A model generated the notes under the pieces. The model had not been told where the DNA came from and searched no databases. It saw nothing but the letters and a program-made list of their open reading frames with translations. 64,000 nt of DNA from Microbulbifer litoralis (GTDB lineage: Bacteria; Pseudomonadota; Gammaproteobacteria; Pseudomonadales; Cellvibrionaceae): positions 310,001-374,000 of the forward strand of contig NZ_JALKCV010000001.1 in the NCBI RefSeq assembly GCF_023634065.1, in the 5' to 3' direction. The position numbers and the translations under genes were made by a program. The first letter of the stretch is position 1; each line of letters begins with the position of its first letter. Positions 26,271 to 34,510 of this stretch are shown one piece after another.

Positions 26271-27608
26271 ATGAGCAGATCCGTTTTTACCGGCGAGCGG
26301 GCCTATTTTCCCGATATCGACGCCATTCCGTTCGAAGGCCGCGAATCCGACAACCCACTGGCATTCAAATTCTACGAGCCGAATAAAGTGGTCGGCGGCA
26401 AGACCATGGAAGAGCATTTGCGCTTCGCCGTCTGCTACTGGCACACCTTCTGCGGCAAGGGCGCCGATCCTTTCGGACGCGACACCCAGGTATTCGCCTG
26501 GGACGATGCCCCGGACGCAATGACCGCGGCGCGCCAGCGCATGGACGCCGCGTTTGAGTTCGCCAGCAAACTGGGCGTGCCCTACTACTGCTTTCACGAC
26601 ATCGATATGTCCCCCGAGGGCGCCGATGCGCGCGAGAGCGAGCGCAACCTGCAAACCATGGTGGAACTCGCCGCGGAACGCCAGAGGAGCAGCGGCCTCA
26701 AGCTGCTGTGGGGTACCTCCAACCTGTTCACCAACCCGCGCTATATGAACGGCGCCGCCACCAACCCGGACTTCAAGGTAGTGGCCCGGGCCGGCGCCCA
26801 GGTGAAGGCCGCGCTGGACGCCACCGTCGCCCTCGGCGGCGAGAACTATGTGTTCTGGGGCGGCCGCGAAGGCTATATGTGCCTGCAGAACAGCGATACG
26901 CGCATGGAACAGGAAAACCTCGCGCGCTTCCTGAGCATGGCGCGGGACTACGGCCGCTCCATCGGCTTCAAGGGCACTTTCCTGATCGAACCCAAACCCA
27001 TGGAACCCACCAAGCACCAGTACGATTTCGATGCGCAGACGGTGATCGGCTTCCTGCGCCACTACGGCCTGGACAGCGACTTCAAGCTCAATATCGAGGC
27101 CAACCACGCCACCCTGGCCGGCCACACCTTTGCGCACGAACTGCAGATGTGCACCGACGCCGGCCTGTTGGGCTCCATCGACGCCAACCGCGGCGATTAC
27201 CAGAACGGCTGGGACACGGACCAGTTCCCCACCGACCTGTACGATGCGGTAACGGCGATGATGGTGGTACTGGCCGACGGCGGCTTCAGCAGCGGCGGCC
27301 TGAACTTCGATGCCAAGGTGCGGCGCGAATCCGTGGATATGGAGGATATTTTCCTGGGCCATATCGGCGGCATGGACACCTTCGCCCGCGGCCTGGAAAT
27401 CGCCCACCGGTTGCTGCAGGAATCTCCCTATAAAACATGGAAGGCGGAACGCTACCAGAGTTTCCGCGACGGCAAGGGCCAGGCCTTCCGCAACGGCGAA
27501 CTGGGCCTGGCGGCACTGGCCGAACTGGCGCAGGAGTACGGCGAGCCGGCGGCGACCAGTGGCAAGCAGGAACTGTTCGAGAACCTGATCAATCAGTATA
27601 TCCGCTGA
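26271..27608 (+). CDS. xylA: Xylose isomerase
   Basis: A 445-residue class II xylose isomerase that interconverts D-xylose and D-xylulose with two divalent metals. The catalytic histidine and aspartate are in [13 protein letters not shown] (about residue 104), and metal ligands lie in [20 protein letters not shown] and [18 protein letters not shown], with [20 protein letters not shown] near residue 305. It has a strong GAGGAGAAAAG ribosome-binding site. As the last gene of the tal-xylB-xylA operon it is followed by a REP-like repeat and a strong terminator. No xylose transporter is attached to the operon. Confidence 0.96.
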   Translation: MSRSVFTGERAYFPDIDAIPFEGRESDNPLAFKFYEPNKVVGGKTMEEHLRFAVCYWHTFCGKGADPFGRDTQVFAWDDAPDAMTAARQRMDAAFEFASKLGVPYYCFHDIDMSPEGADARESERNLQTMVELAAERQRSSGLKLLWGTSNLFTNPRYMNGAATNPDFKVVARAGAQVKAALDATVALGGENYVFWGGREGYMCLQNSDTRMEQENLARFLSMARDYGRSIGFKGTFLIEPKPMEPTKHQYDFDAQTVIGFLRHYGLDSDFKLNIEANHATLAGHTFAHELQMCTDAGLLGSIDANRGDYQNGWDTDQFPTDLYDAVTAMMVVLADGGFSSGGLNFDAKVRRESVDMEDIFLGHIGGMDTFARGLEIAHRLLQESPYKTWKAERYQSFRDGKGQAFRNGELGLAALAELAQEYGEPAATSGKQELFENLINQYIR

Positions 27609-27612
27609 AGCG

Positions 27613-27684
27613 TTGTAGGAGCCTGCCTGCAGGCGAATGGTTAACCGGCCACGATGCTGTTCGCCTGCAAGGCAGGCTCCTACA
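27613..27684. repeat. REP-like inverted repeat (GTAGGAGCCTGCC family)
   Basis: TTGTAGGAGCCTGCC... TGCAGGCGAA on the left and TTCGCCTGCAAGGCAGGCTC plus CTACA on the right, near-perfect arms of about 25 bp around a 22-bp loop. It is the same family as 14824-14897 and lies just after the xylA stop. Confidence 0.8.
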
Positions 27685-27700
27685 GAGGGGCACTGCCCGT

Positions 27701-27740
27701 AAAAAAGCGGGTGTGGAATGGCTTCCGCACCCGCTTTTTT
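27701..27740. terminator. Bidirectional rho-independent terminator between xylA and lipA
   Basis: AAAAAAGCGGGTG and CACCCGCTTTTTT form a perfect 13-bp stem around a 14-base loop in the convergent gap. The stem is essentially the one at 14751-14789. Confidence 0.85.
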
Positions 27741-27783
27741 GTATTCGGCAGTGTCTTGCGGTGCGCGCGGCGCACTCTACCGA

Positions 27784-28767
27784 TCACCCCACCTTTTCCC
27801 CGTGCGCCTGCTTGTCGGCATGATAGGAGGAGCGCACCAGCGGTCCGCAGGCGGCGTGCTTGAAACCGATCTGTTCGGCGTAGCGGCGGTACTCCTCGAA
27901 CTCGTCCGGGTGTACGTAGCGCTGTACCGGCAGGTGTTCCTTGCTCGGCTGCAGGTACTGACCGATGGTCAGCATGTCGATATCGTGTTCGCGCATATCG
28001 TCGAGCACGGCGAAGATTTCTTCTTTCTCCTCACCCAGGCCCACCATCAGGCCGGATTTGGTCAGCACGTCCGGGCGGCGCTTCTTGTATTCCTGCAGCA
28101 GTTTCAGCGACCACTTGTAGTTGGCGCCGGGGCGGGATTCGCGGTACAGGCGCGGCACCGTCTCCAGGTTGTGGTTGAACACGTCCGGGGCCTCGGCCTC
28201 GAGAATGTCCAGCGCCGTATCCATGCGGCCGCGGAAATCCGGTGTCAGGATTTCCACCTGCAGGTCCGGTGAATGCTCGCGGGAGGTGCGGATACAGTCG
28301 GCGAAATGCTGGGCGCCGCCGTCGCGCAGGTCGTCGCGGTCCACCGAGGTAATGACAACGTAGCGCAGGCTCATGGCGGCGATGGCTTCTGCCAGGTGCT
28401 TGGGTTCTTCCGGGTCCAGCGGCAGCGGCTTGCCGTGGCCCACGTCGCAGAAGGGGCAGCGGCGGGTGCAGATCTCGCCCATGATCATGAAGGTGGCGGT
28501 GCCGCCGCTGAAGCACTCGTGCAGGTTCGGACAGCTGGCCTCTTCGCACACGGTGGACAGTTTCTGCGAGCGCAGGATTTTCTTGATGCGCTCCACTTCC
28601 CTGGAAGCGGGTACCTTGACGCGGATCCAGTCTGGCTTGCGCAATACATTGTCGCTGGCGATTACCTTGACCGGGATGCGCTCCACCTTGTCGCCGTCGC
28701 GGAGCTTTTCGCCCTGTTGCAGGCGGCGGGTGCGTTTTACCGGTACCAGGTCGGGTTTGTCAGCCAT
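27784..28767 (-). CDS. lipA: Lipoyl synthase
   Basis: A 327-residue radical-SAM enzyme that inserts two sulfur atoms into protein-bound octanoate to make lipoate. The radical-SAM cluster motif is CTRRCPFC (about residues 96-103), and the auxiliary cluster cysteines lie in [12 protein letters not shown] (about residues 71-82). [10 protein letters not shown] and the C-terminal VRSSYHAD (with the conserved RSSY) complete the signature. It overlaps lipB by 8 bp, giving the usual lipB-lipA operon with ybeD upstream. Confidence 0.97.
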   Translation of the reverse strand: MADKPDLVPVKRTRRLQQGEKLRDGDKVERIPVKVIASDNVLRKPDWIRVKVPASREVERIKKILRSQKLSTVCEEASCPNLHECFSGGTATFMIMGEICTRRCPFCDVGHGKPLPLDPEEPKHLAEAIAAMSLRYVVITSVDRDDLRDGGAQHFADCIRTSREHSPDLQVEILTPDFRGRMDTALDILEAEAPDVFNHNLETVPRLYRESRPGANYKWSLKLLQEYKKRRPDVLTKSGLMVGLGEEKEEIFAVLDDMREHDIDMLTIGQYLQPSKEHLPVQRYVHPDEFEEYRRYAEQIGFKHAACGPLVRSSYHADKQAHGEKVG

Positions 28768-29464
28768 TGCTCGTCTCTATCCTCTGCGCCAATCGGGAAA
28801 ACAGGTTTTCGTCCAGGGGTTGCCAGTTAGACTCGGGCAGTGCGAGCGCGCGCTGTAGTGCGCGCACATAGATTTCGGCCACCGGCAGCCACTCGGGGGG
28901 CGATTCCAGCAGCTCCGCCATTTGCACCATCTGCATGCCCGCGTAGCCGCAGGGGTTGATGCGCAGGAAAGGCGCCAGGTCCATATCGAGATTGATGGCG
29001 ATGCCGTGGAAACTGCAACCGCGGCGCACGCGCAAACCGATGGAGGCGATCTTGTGGCCCGCCCGCGGGCCCCCGGTCAGGTAGACACCGGGGGCGTCGG
29101 GGCGCGGCGCGGCGGCGATGTCGTACTTTTTCAGCATCTCCACGGTGGCGGTTTCCAGCGCCGTAACCAGGTCGCGCACACCCACCTTGCAGCGCCGCAG
29201 GTCCAGCAGCGGGTAGACCACCAACTGGCCGGGGCCGTGGTAGGTCACCTGGCCGCCGCGGTCCACCTGCACCACCGGGATATCGCCGGTATCCAGCAGG
29301 TGCTCGGCCTTGCCCGCCTGGCCCTGGGTAAATACCGGCTCGTGCTCCACGCACCAGATCTCGTCGGTGCTGTCGCCATCGCGGGTGTCGGTGTAGTGGG
29401 CCATCGCGTGCCAGACGGATTCATAGTCGCGGCGGCCCAGGTTCCTGACGACGGCCACGCTCAC
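28760..29464 (-). CDS. lipB: Octanoyl-[acyl-carrier-protein]:protein N-octanoyltransferase
   Basis: A 234-residue cytosolic transferase that moves octanoyl groups from acyl carrier protein to lipoyl domains, the step before LipA. Signatures include [21 protein letters not shown] (about residues 68-88), the lysine in [11 protein letters not shown] and the catalytic cysteine in [10 protein letters not shown] (about residue 172). It overlaps ybeD by 4 bp upstream and lipA by 8 bp downstream, so the three are one operon. Confidence 0.96.
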   Translation of the reverse strand: MSVAVVRNLGRRDYESVWHAMAHYTDTRDGDSTDEIWCVEHEPVFTQGQAGKAEHLLDTGDIPVVQVDRGGQVTYHGPGQLVVYPLLDLRRCKVGVRDLVTALETATVEMLKKYDIAAAPRPDAPGVYLTGGPRAGHKIASIGLRVRRGCSFHGIAINLDMDLAPFLRINPCGYAGMQMVQMAELLESPPEWLPVAEIYVRALQRALALPESNWQPLDENLFSRLAQRIETSNG

Positions 29465-29745
29465 ATCACCATATGTACTGAGGGATGGGCCTTCAACTCC
29501 TCGAACAGCGCCCGCAGCTGCGGCTCGCCGGTGGCGACGATATAGAAGGTCATGGAGGTGAAACGGCCGTTGCGACTGTCGCGCAGGGTGACCCGCTCCT
29601 CGTCCAGGTCCGGGGCGTGGCGGCGCATCACTTCCAGAACAAACTCATGCACCTGGTCATCGGCGTCGCGGACGACCTTGACCATATAGTCTTCACAGGG
29701 GAATTCGATCTTGGAAGGCTGCTGCTGGTTGGGATCTTGACTCAT
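29461..29745 (-). CDS. ybeD: DUF493 family protein YbeD
   Basis: A 94-residue member of the DUF493/YbeD family: [20 protein letters not shown] near the N-terminus and [21 protein letters not shown] in the middle. These proteins have an ACT-like alpha/beta fold of unknown role and are found beside lipB and dacA in gammaproteobacteria, exactly as here. It overlaps lipB by 4 bp. Confidence 0.93.
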   Translation of the reverse strand: MSQDPNQQQPSKIEFPCEDYMVKVVRDADDQVHEFVLEVMRRHAPDLDEERVTLRDSRNGRFTSMTFYIVATGEPQLRALFEELKAHPSVHMVM

Positions 29746-29923
29746 ACCACTCTCCGGGGCCGCGCGGATGGAGATGGATCGGGCTGCGGCCGGGGCGGGA
29801 TTATACAGGGGTGCTGGTTATGTGGACAGGGAGGGCGAGGTGGAATGGCCGGGGGGCGCGGCAGCTTGGCCAGTGCCGGGATCGGGCGGGCCTGTGGCCC
29901 GCTGGCCGAGCTGGGGCTCCGCG

Positions 29924-30000
29924 GTCCCGAGTCCCGAGTCCCGAGTCCCGAGTCCCGAGTCCCGAGTCCCGAGTCCCGAGTCCCGAGTCCCGAGTCCCGG
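29924..30000 (-). repeat. Tandem 7-bp repeat array (GGGACTC), 11 copies
   Basis: Eleven nearly perfect copies of GTCCCGA (minus strand TCGGGAC) lie between ybeD and dacA, starting 4 bp after the dacA stop codon and reading GGGACTC in the dacA sense direction. It is the longest of three such arrays in the window. Confidence 0.95.
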
Positions 30001-30004
30001 CAGT

Positions 30005-31153
30005 TTACTGAAAGAATCCCATGATAAAGCGCTTCAGGGCATCCCACATACGCTTGAAGAAACCGGCCTTCTCGACATCTTCGGCGGCGACGGCCTTGAT
30101 GTCGGCGACGGTTTCACCGTCCAGGGTGACGACCACCTTGCCCACCGGCTGGCCCTTCTCCAGCGGCGCTTCGAGTTCGCCGTCGATGATCAGGTCCGCC
30201 TTGATGCTGTCCTCACCGCCGCGGGGAATGGTGACATAGACATCCTCGGCCACGGCGATACCCACTTCCGGCGCCTTGCCGCCCCAGACGCGCTCGGTCT
30301 GCAGTACGTCGCTGCTGCTGTAGACCTTGTGGGTCTGGTAGTAGCGGAAGCCGTAGGCCAGCAGTTTCTGGGATTCTGCGGCACGATTTTCATCACTTTT
30401 GGTGCCTACCACAACGGAAATCAGGCGCATGCCGCGCTTCACGGCGGAGGCCACCAGGCAGTAGCCGGCTTCTTCGGTGTGGCCGGTCTTGATGCCGTCC
30501 ACGGCCGGATCGCGCCACAGCAGGCGGTTGCGGTTTGGCTGGTTGATGCCGGCGTAGCTGAAATACTTCTCGGAGTAGATATCGTAGTGATCCGGGTGGT
30601 CTGCGATCACTGCGCGGGCGAGAGTGCCCAGGTCGCGCGCGGTGGTCAGGTGCCCATCCGCCGGCCAGCCGGTGGCGTTGACAAAGTGGGTGTTCTCCAT
30701 GCCCAACAGTTCCGCCTGCTGGTTCATGACCTCGGCAAAGACGGACTCACTGCCGGAGACATACTCCGCCAGCGCGATACTGGCATCGTTGCCGGATTGC
30801 ACGATCACACCGCGCAGCAGGTCGATGACCGGCACCTTGTCGCCGACTTTGACGAACATCTTGGAGCCGCCCTTTTTCCAGGCCTTCTCCGAGATGCGCA
30901 CCGGGTCGTCCTCCTTGATGCTGCCATTCTCGATCTCCTCGGAGACGATGTAGGCAGTCATCATCTTGGTCAGGCTCGCCGGCGGAATCTGCTCGTCGGC
31001 GTTGTGCTCCACCAGCACCTGGCCGGTGTGGGCATCGAGCAAAAGATAGGCTGTGGCGGCCAGTTGCGGCGGCGCCGGAATCAGCGGCTTTTCGGCGTGC
31101 GCGAGTGCGGTACCGAGTAACAGGATTAAGCAGGCAGCGATGCGTTTGATCAT
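30005..31153 (-). CDS. dacA: D-alanyl-D-alanine carboxypeptidase (PBP5/6 type)
   Basis: A 382-residue periplasmic penicillin-binding protein that trims the terminal D-alanine of peptidoglycan stem peptides. It has a signal peptide ending ALAHA, the three active-site motifs SLTK (about residue 61), SGN (about residue 121) and KTG (in GIKTGHTEE), and a C-terminal amphipathic anchor (FFKRMWDALKRFIMGFF) that holds it to the inner membrane. It sits between rlpA and ybeD in the cell-elongation cluster. A 7-bp repeat array follows the stop. Confidence 0.96.
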   Translation of the reverse strand: MIKRIAACLILLLGTALAHAEKPLIPAPPQLAATAYLLLDAHTGQVLVEHNADEQIPPASLTKMMTAYIVSEEIENGSIKEDDPVRISEKAWKKGGSKMFVKVGDKVPVIDLLRGVIVQSGNDASIALAEYVSGSESVFAEVMNQQAELLGMENTHFVNATGWPADGHLTTARDLGTLARAVIADHPDHYDIYSEKYFSYAGINQPNRNRLLWRDPAVDGIKTGHTEEAGYCLVASAVKRGMRLISVVVGTKSDENRAAESQKLLAYGFRYYQTHKVYSSSDVLQTERVWGGKAPEVGIAVAEDVYVTIPRGGEDSIKADLIIDGELEAPLEKGQPVGKVVVTLDGETVADIKAVAAEDVEKAGFFKRMWDALKRFIMGFFQ

Positions 31154-31210
31154 GGGAGAACTTCTCTTTTCCTCGTGTTCTTTAATTTCCTGACAGCGGA
31201 CGCTGTTCGA

Positions 31211-32074
31211 TTACTCGTAAACCACTTGCGGTTCGCCCAGACGGTTCTCCTGGACCGATTCGCGCGCCGCAACCAACGCGCGCTGCTGACTCAACGGCCC
31301 GATACGCACGCGGTAGAGCCTCGCCCCGCCACGCGCCACAGAACTGACGGATACAGGATAGTCGACCAGCGCCGCAACCTGTGCCCGTATCTGCTCGGCC
31401 TTGTCGGCGTTGCCGTAGGCGCCGACCTGCAGGAACGTATTGGCGGGCAGTTTGAAGCTCGCATCCTGCGCCAGCACCTCGCGCGCGGCAACATCTTTTT
31501 CCACCGCCAGGGTTTCATTGGCCGACGGCAGGGTATCCGGGTCCAGGGCCACCACCTCGACCCGCGCCACGCCCTTGTTGATATACCCCAGCTTCTGCGC
31601 GGCAGTGTAACTCAAATCGATGATGCGTCCGGGCACGAAGGGGCCGCGGTCATTGACACGGACGATCACACTGCGGCCGTTTTCCAGGTTGGTGACCTTG
31701 GCGTAGCTGGGCAATGGCAGGGTTTTATGCGCTGCCGACATGGCGTACATATTGTAGACCTCGCCATTGGCGGTGCGCCTTCCGTGAAATTTTGTGCCAT
31801 ACCAGGAGGCATGCCCTTTCTCGCGATAGCCTTTGACGCCCTTGCGTACACGGTAGGTGACGCCGTCGACCCGGTAGGGGGACTTGTTGCCGGCCTTGCC
31901 GATGGGTTCGCGTACCGGGGTAGGCTCGGGCGTAGCCAGCATATCCACCGGCTGCGGCGGACCGCTGTCTTTCACCGGATCCGGCGTTTTTGCCGGCCTG
32001 CCCGGCTGGCCGCTACAGGCCGCCAGCACCAGAGCGGCCAATGCCACTCCCAGTCGCGCTTTGCACTGAAACAT
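31211..32074 (-). CDS. rlpA: RlpA family septal-ring lytic transglycosylase
   Basis: A 287-residue outer-membrane lipoprotein. The lipobox is LAACSGQ near residue 19; then a proline-rich linker, the double-psi beta-barrel domain (GHASWYGTKFHGRRTANGEVYNM, with HKTLPLPS and VRVNDRGPFVPGRIIDLS), and a C-terminal SPOR domain (about residues 210-287, FLQVGAYGNADKAEQ) that binds denuded peptidoglycan at division sites. In Pseudomonas, RlpA cleaves glycan strands lacking stem peptides. Its position between mltB and dacA is the conserved order. Confidence 0.94.
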   Translation of the reverse strand: MFQCKARLGVALAALVLAACSGQPGRPAKTPDPVKDSGPPQPVDMLATPEPTPVREPIGKAGNKSPYRVDGVTYRVRKGVKGYREKGHASWYGTKFHGRRTANGEVYNMYAMSAAHKTLPLPSYAKVTNLENGRSVIVRVNDRGPFVPGRIIDLSYTAAQKLGYINKGVARVEVVALDPDTLPSANETLAVEKDVAAREVLAQDASFKLPANTFLQVGAYGNADKAEQIRAQVAALVDYPVSVSSVARGGARLYRVRIGPLSQQRALVAARESVQENRLGEPQVVYE

Positions 32075-32246
32075 GATTCCCCCCGGCGTGCGGCGAAATT
32101 ACCGCCCCCAAGCCACTTTATTGGTAGATGTTTGATTAAATTGAATTGGTTCGATTAGTGGTTTTGTTTTTGGTTCCCCGGGTGCTTCGGCCGCCCCCTC
32201 TCCCACAGGGAGTGGGGGCAATACTTCCCAATTGGGGCTCGCTCAA

Positions 32247-32309
32247 GTCCCGAGTCCCGAGTCCCGAGTCCCGAGTCCCGAGTCCCGAGTCCCGAGTCCC
32301 GAGTCCCGA
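32247..32309 (-). repeat. Tandem 7-bp repeat array (GGGACTC), 9 copies
   Basis: Nine perfect copies of GTCCCGA on the plus strand, starting 2 bp after the mltB stop codon and reading GGGACTC in the mltB sense direction. Same unit as at 10221-10261 and 29924-30000. Confidence 0.95.
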
Positions 32310-32311
32310 TA

Positions 32312-33322
32312 TTATGACCTGCCGCCCCGCGCCTTGACGATCTCCTGGGACAGGTCGTAGGCCGCCATGGCGTACAGGCGGCTGCGATTGTAGCGGGTGA
32401 TGACCGAGAAGTTGTTCAACCCGATCCAGTACTGTTTGCCATTCTCCGTCTGCAGGGAGAATACATTGGCAGGCATATCCGGCGACACCTGGGCGGTGGT
32501 GGTGAAGCCCTTTTCCGCCAGTTCGCCGACGGTCCATTTGGGATCGAGGGAATCGTTGACCACGGTCATGTCCGCATTGGGGCGCGGCGTCGCCAGCACC
32601 GCTACCGGCTCGCCGCGTTTCCAGCCGTGTTCGGCGAAGTAGTTGGCCACACTGCCGATGGCGTCTTCGGTGTCCTCCCAGATATCCACGTGGCCGTCGC
32701 CGTTGAAATCCACCGCATAGGCGCGGTAGCTGGATGGCATGAACTGGCCGTAGCCCATGGCGCCGGCATAGGAGCCCTTCAGCGCAGTGGGATCCACGCC
32801 CTCGTCGCGGGTCAGCAGCAGGTAGTTTTCCAGTTCCTTGGTAAAGAACTTGGAGCGGCGGGGATAGTTGAAGGCCAGGGTCGCCAGTGCATCCAGCACG
32901 CGGTAGCCGCCCATGTTGCCGCCGTAGCGGGTCTCGATGCCGATGATGGCGACGATCATCTCCGCCGGTACGCCGTATTTTTCCGAGGCTTCCGCCAGGG
33001 CCTGGGCATTCTTGTCCCAGAAATCCACACCGCCGGCGATGCTGGCCGGGGTCAGGAACAGGTTGCGGTACTCATACCAGGGCTTGGCCTTCTCCGCGGG
33101 GCGCTTGATCGCCTTGAGGATGGAGTCCTTGCGCTTGGCCTCGCGCATCAGCACCATCATGTCATCGCGGTCGAAGTCGTGTTTCTCCACCATATAATCG
33201 ACGAAGATTTTGGCATTGGCATTGTCGCCGTGGCCGGTTTCCTGAGCGCAGGCGGCGAGCATCATGCCCATTCCAGCCAAAAGTCCCGTGGTCCACTTCA
33301 AAACAACCGCTCCTGTTCTCAT
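32312..33322 (-). CDS. mltB: Membrane-bound lytic murein transglycosylase B
   Basis: A 336-residue lipoprotein enzyme that cleaves glycan strands to 1,6-anhydro products. The N-terminal signal carries a lipobox (MLAACAQ, cysteine near residue 25). The catalytic glutamate is in IVAIIGIETRYGGNMG (about residue 121), followed by DEGVDPTALKGSYAGAMGYG and FMPSSYRAYAVDFNGDGHVD, all standard for MltB. It lies between rodA and rlpA. Confidence 0.95.
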   Translation of the reverse strand: MRTGAVVLKWTTGLLAGMGMMLAACAQETGHGDNANAKIFVDYMVEKHDFDRDDMMVLMREAKRKDSILKAIKRPAEKAKPWYEYRNLFLTPASIAGGVDFWDKNAQALAEASEKYGVPAEMIVAIIGIETRYGGNMGGYRVLDALATLAFNYPRRSKFFTKELENYLLLTRDEGVDPTALKGSYAGAMGYGQFMPSSYRAYAVDFNGDGHVDIWEDTEDAIGSVANYFAEHGWKRGEPVAVLATPRPNADMTVVNDSLDPKWTVGELAEKGFTTTAQVSPDMPANVFSLQTENGKQYWIGLNNFSVITRYNRSRLYAMAAYDLSQEIVKARGGRS

Positions 33323-33372
33323 ATCCTACTTCTCTACGTCCAAGTTCTTATACTGCCCGAATGGCGGCTCCC

Positions 33373-34500
33373 CTAGAAGGATACCCGGCGCCGCTCGGTG
33401 CCTATGGCCATCAGGATGCCGAAACCCGCCATCAGGGTGACGACAGAGGTGCCGCCGTGGCTGACCAGCGGCAGGGGCACCCCCACCACCGGCAGCAGGC
33501 CACTCACCATCCCGATGTTCACAAACACATAGACAAAAAATGTCAGCGTAATACTCCCCGCCAGCAGGCGACCGAATACATGCTGGGCCATAAAACTAAT
33601 ATAGATGCCCCGGGCAATGATCAGCACATACAGCAGCAGCAGCAACAGCGCACCGCGCAGGCCCCACTCCTCCGACAGCACCGCGATAATAAAATCCGTG
33701 TGACTTTCAGGCAAAAAATCCAGTTGCGACTGGGTGCCCTGCATGTAGCCCTTGCCGTAGAGGCCGCCGGAACCGATCGCCGCCTTGGACTGGAAGATAT
33801 TCCAGCCGGCGCCGAGGCGATCCGCTTCCGGGTCGAACAGGGTCAGGACACGCTGGCGCTGGTAGTCGCGCATGCCCCACTCCCACATCGGGTAGGCGGC
33901 GGCGGCCAGGGCCAGCAGGGCCCCGCCGATCAGCTTCCAGCTGAGCCCGGCCAGATAGAGGGCGAAAATCCCCGATGCCGCGATCAGGATAGCGGTGCCG
34001 AGATCCGGTTGGCGCACGATCAGTGCCGCCGGCACCCCGACTATCGCCAGGGCGCCCAGCACCGTGAAGAAGGACGGCGGCAGGTTGCGCTTGTGCAGGA
34101 AGGCCGCCACCGACATGGGGACCGCCAGTTTCAGTGCCTCGGACGGCTGGAAGCGGAAACCGCCGATCTCCAGCCAGCGCTGCGCGCCCTTGGCGCCAAC
34201 CCCGAAGAACAGCACCGCCACCAGCAGCCCGCAACCGCCGACATAGAGCCACGGCGACCAGCGCCGGTACATATCCAGCGGAATCTGCGCCGCCACCAGC
34301 ATCACTACCAGCGCCAGGCCGAGGAATACCGACTGGCGGCGCACATAGTGCACTTCACCGCCGGAGGCACTGTAGAGCACCACCAGCCCCACACCGGCCA
34401 GCACCAGCAACAGTACCAGCAACGGCACATCGATATGCCAGCGCCGGGAGAAACTCACCGGCCGGCTGAGGCCGCCGTGGGAATCCGGCAGCCGGTGCAT
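33373..34500 (-). CDS. rodA: Rod shape-determining protein RodA (peptidoglycan glycosyltransferase)
   Basis: A 375-residue SEDS-family membrane protein that polymerises peptidoglycan during elongation with its partner PBP2. Ten helices are visible, with the conserved RRWSPWLY, GWKR-like QRWLEIGGFRFQPSEALKLAVP block, LIVRQPDLGTAILIAASG and the late loop LPLVSHGGTSVVT. I chose ATG 34500 (MHRLPDSHGG); an alternative GTG six codons upstream at 34518 overlaps the end of mrdA. Either way it is translationally linked to mrdA upstream. Confidence 0.94.
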   Translation of the reverse strand: MHRLPDSHGGLSRPVSFSRRWHIDVPLLVLLLVLAGVGLVVLYSASGGEVHYVRRQSVFLGLALVVMLVAAQIPLDMYRRWSPWLYVGGCGLLVAVLFFGVGAKGAQRWLEIGGFRFQPSEALKLAVPMSVAAFLHKRNLPPSFFTVLGALAIVGVPAALIVRQPDLGTAILIAASGIFALYLAGLSWKLIGGALLALAAAAYPMWEWGMRDYQRQRVLTLFDPEADRLGAGWNIFQSKAAIGSGGLYGKGYMQGTQSQLDFLPESHTDFIIAVLSEEWGLRGALLLLLLYVLIIARGIYISFMAQHVFGRLLAGSITLTFFVYVFVNIGMVSGLLPVVGVPLPLVSHGGTSVVTLMAGFGILMAIGTERRRVSF

Positions 34501-34510
34501 GTAATCGCGG

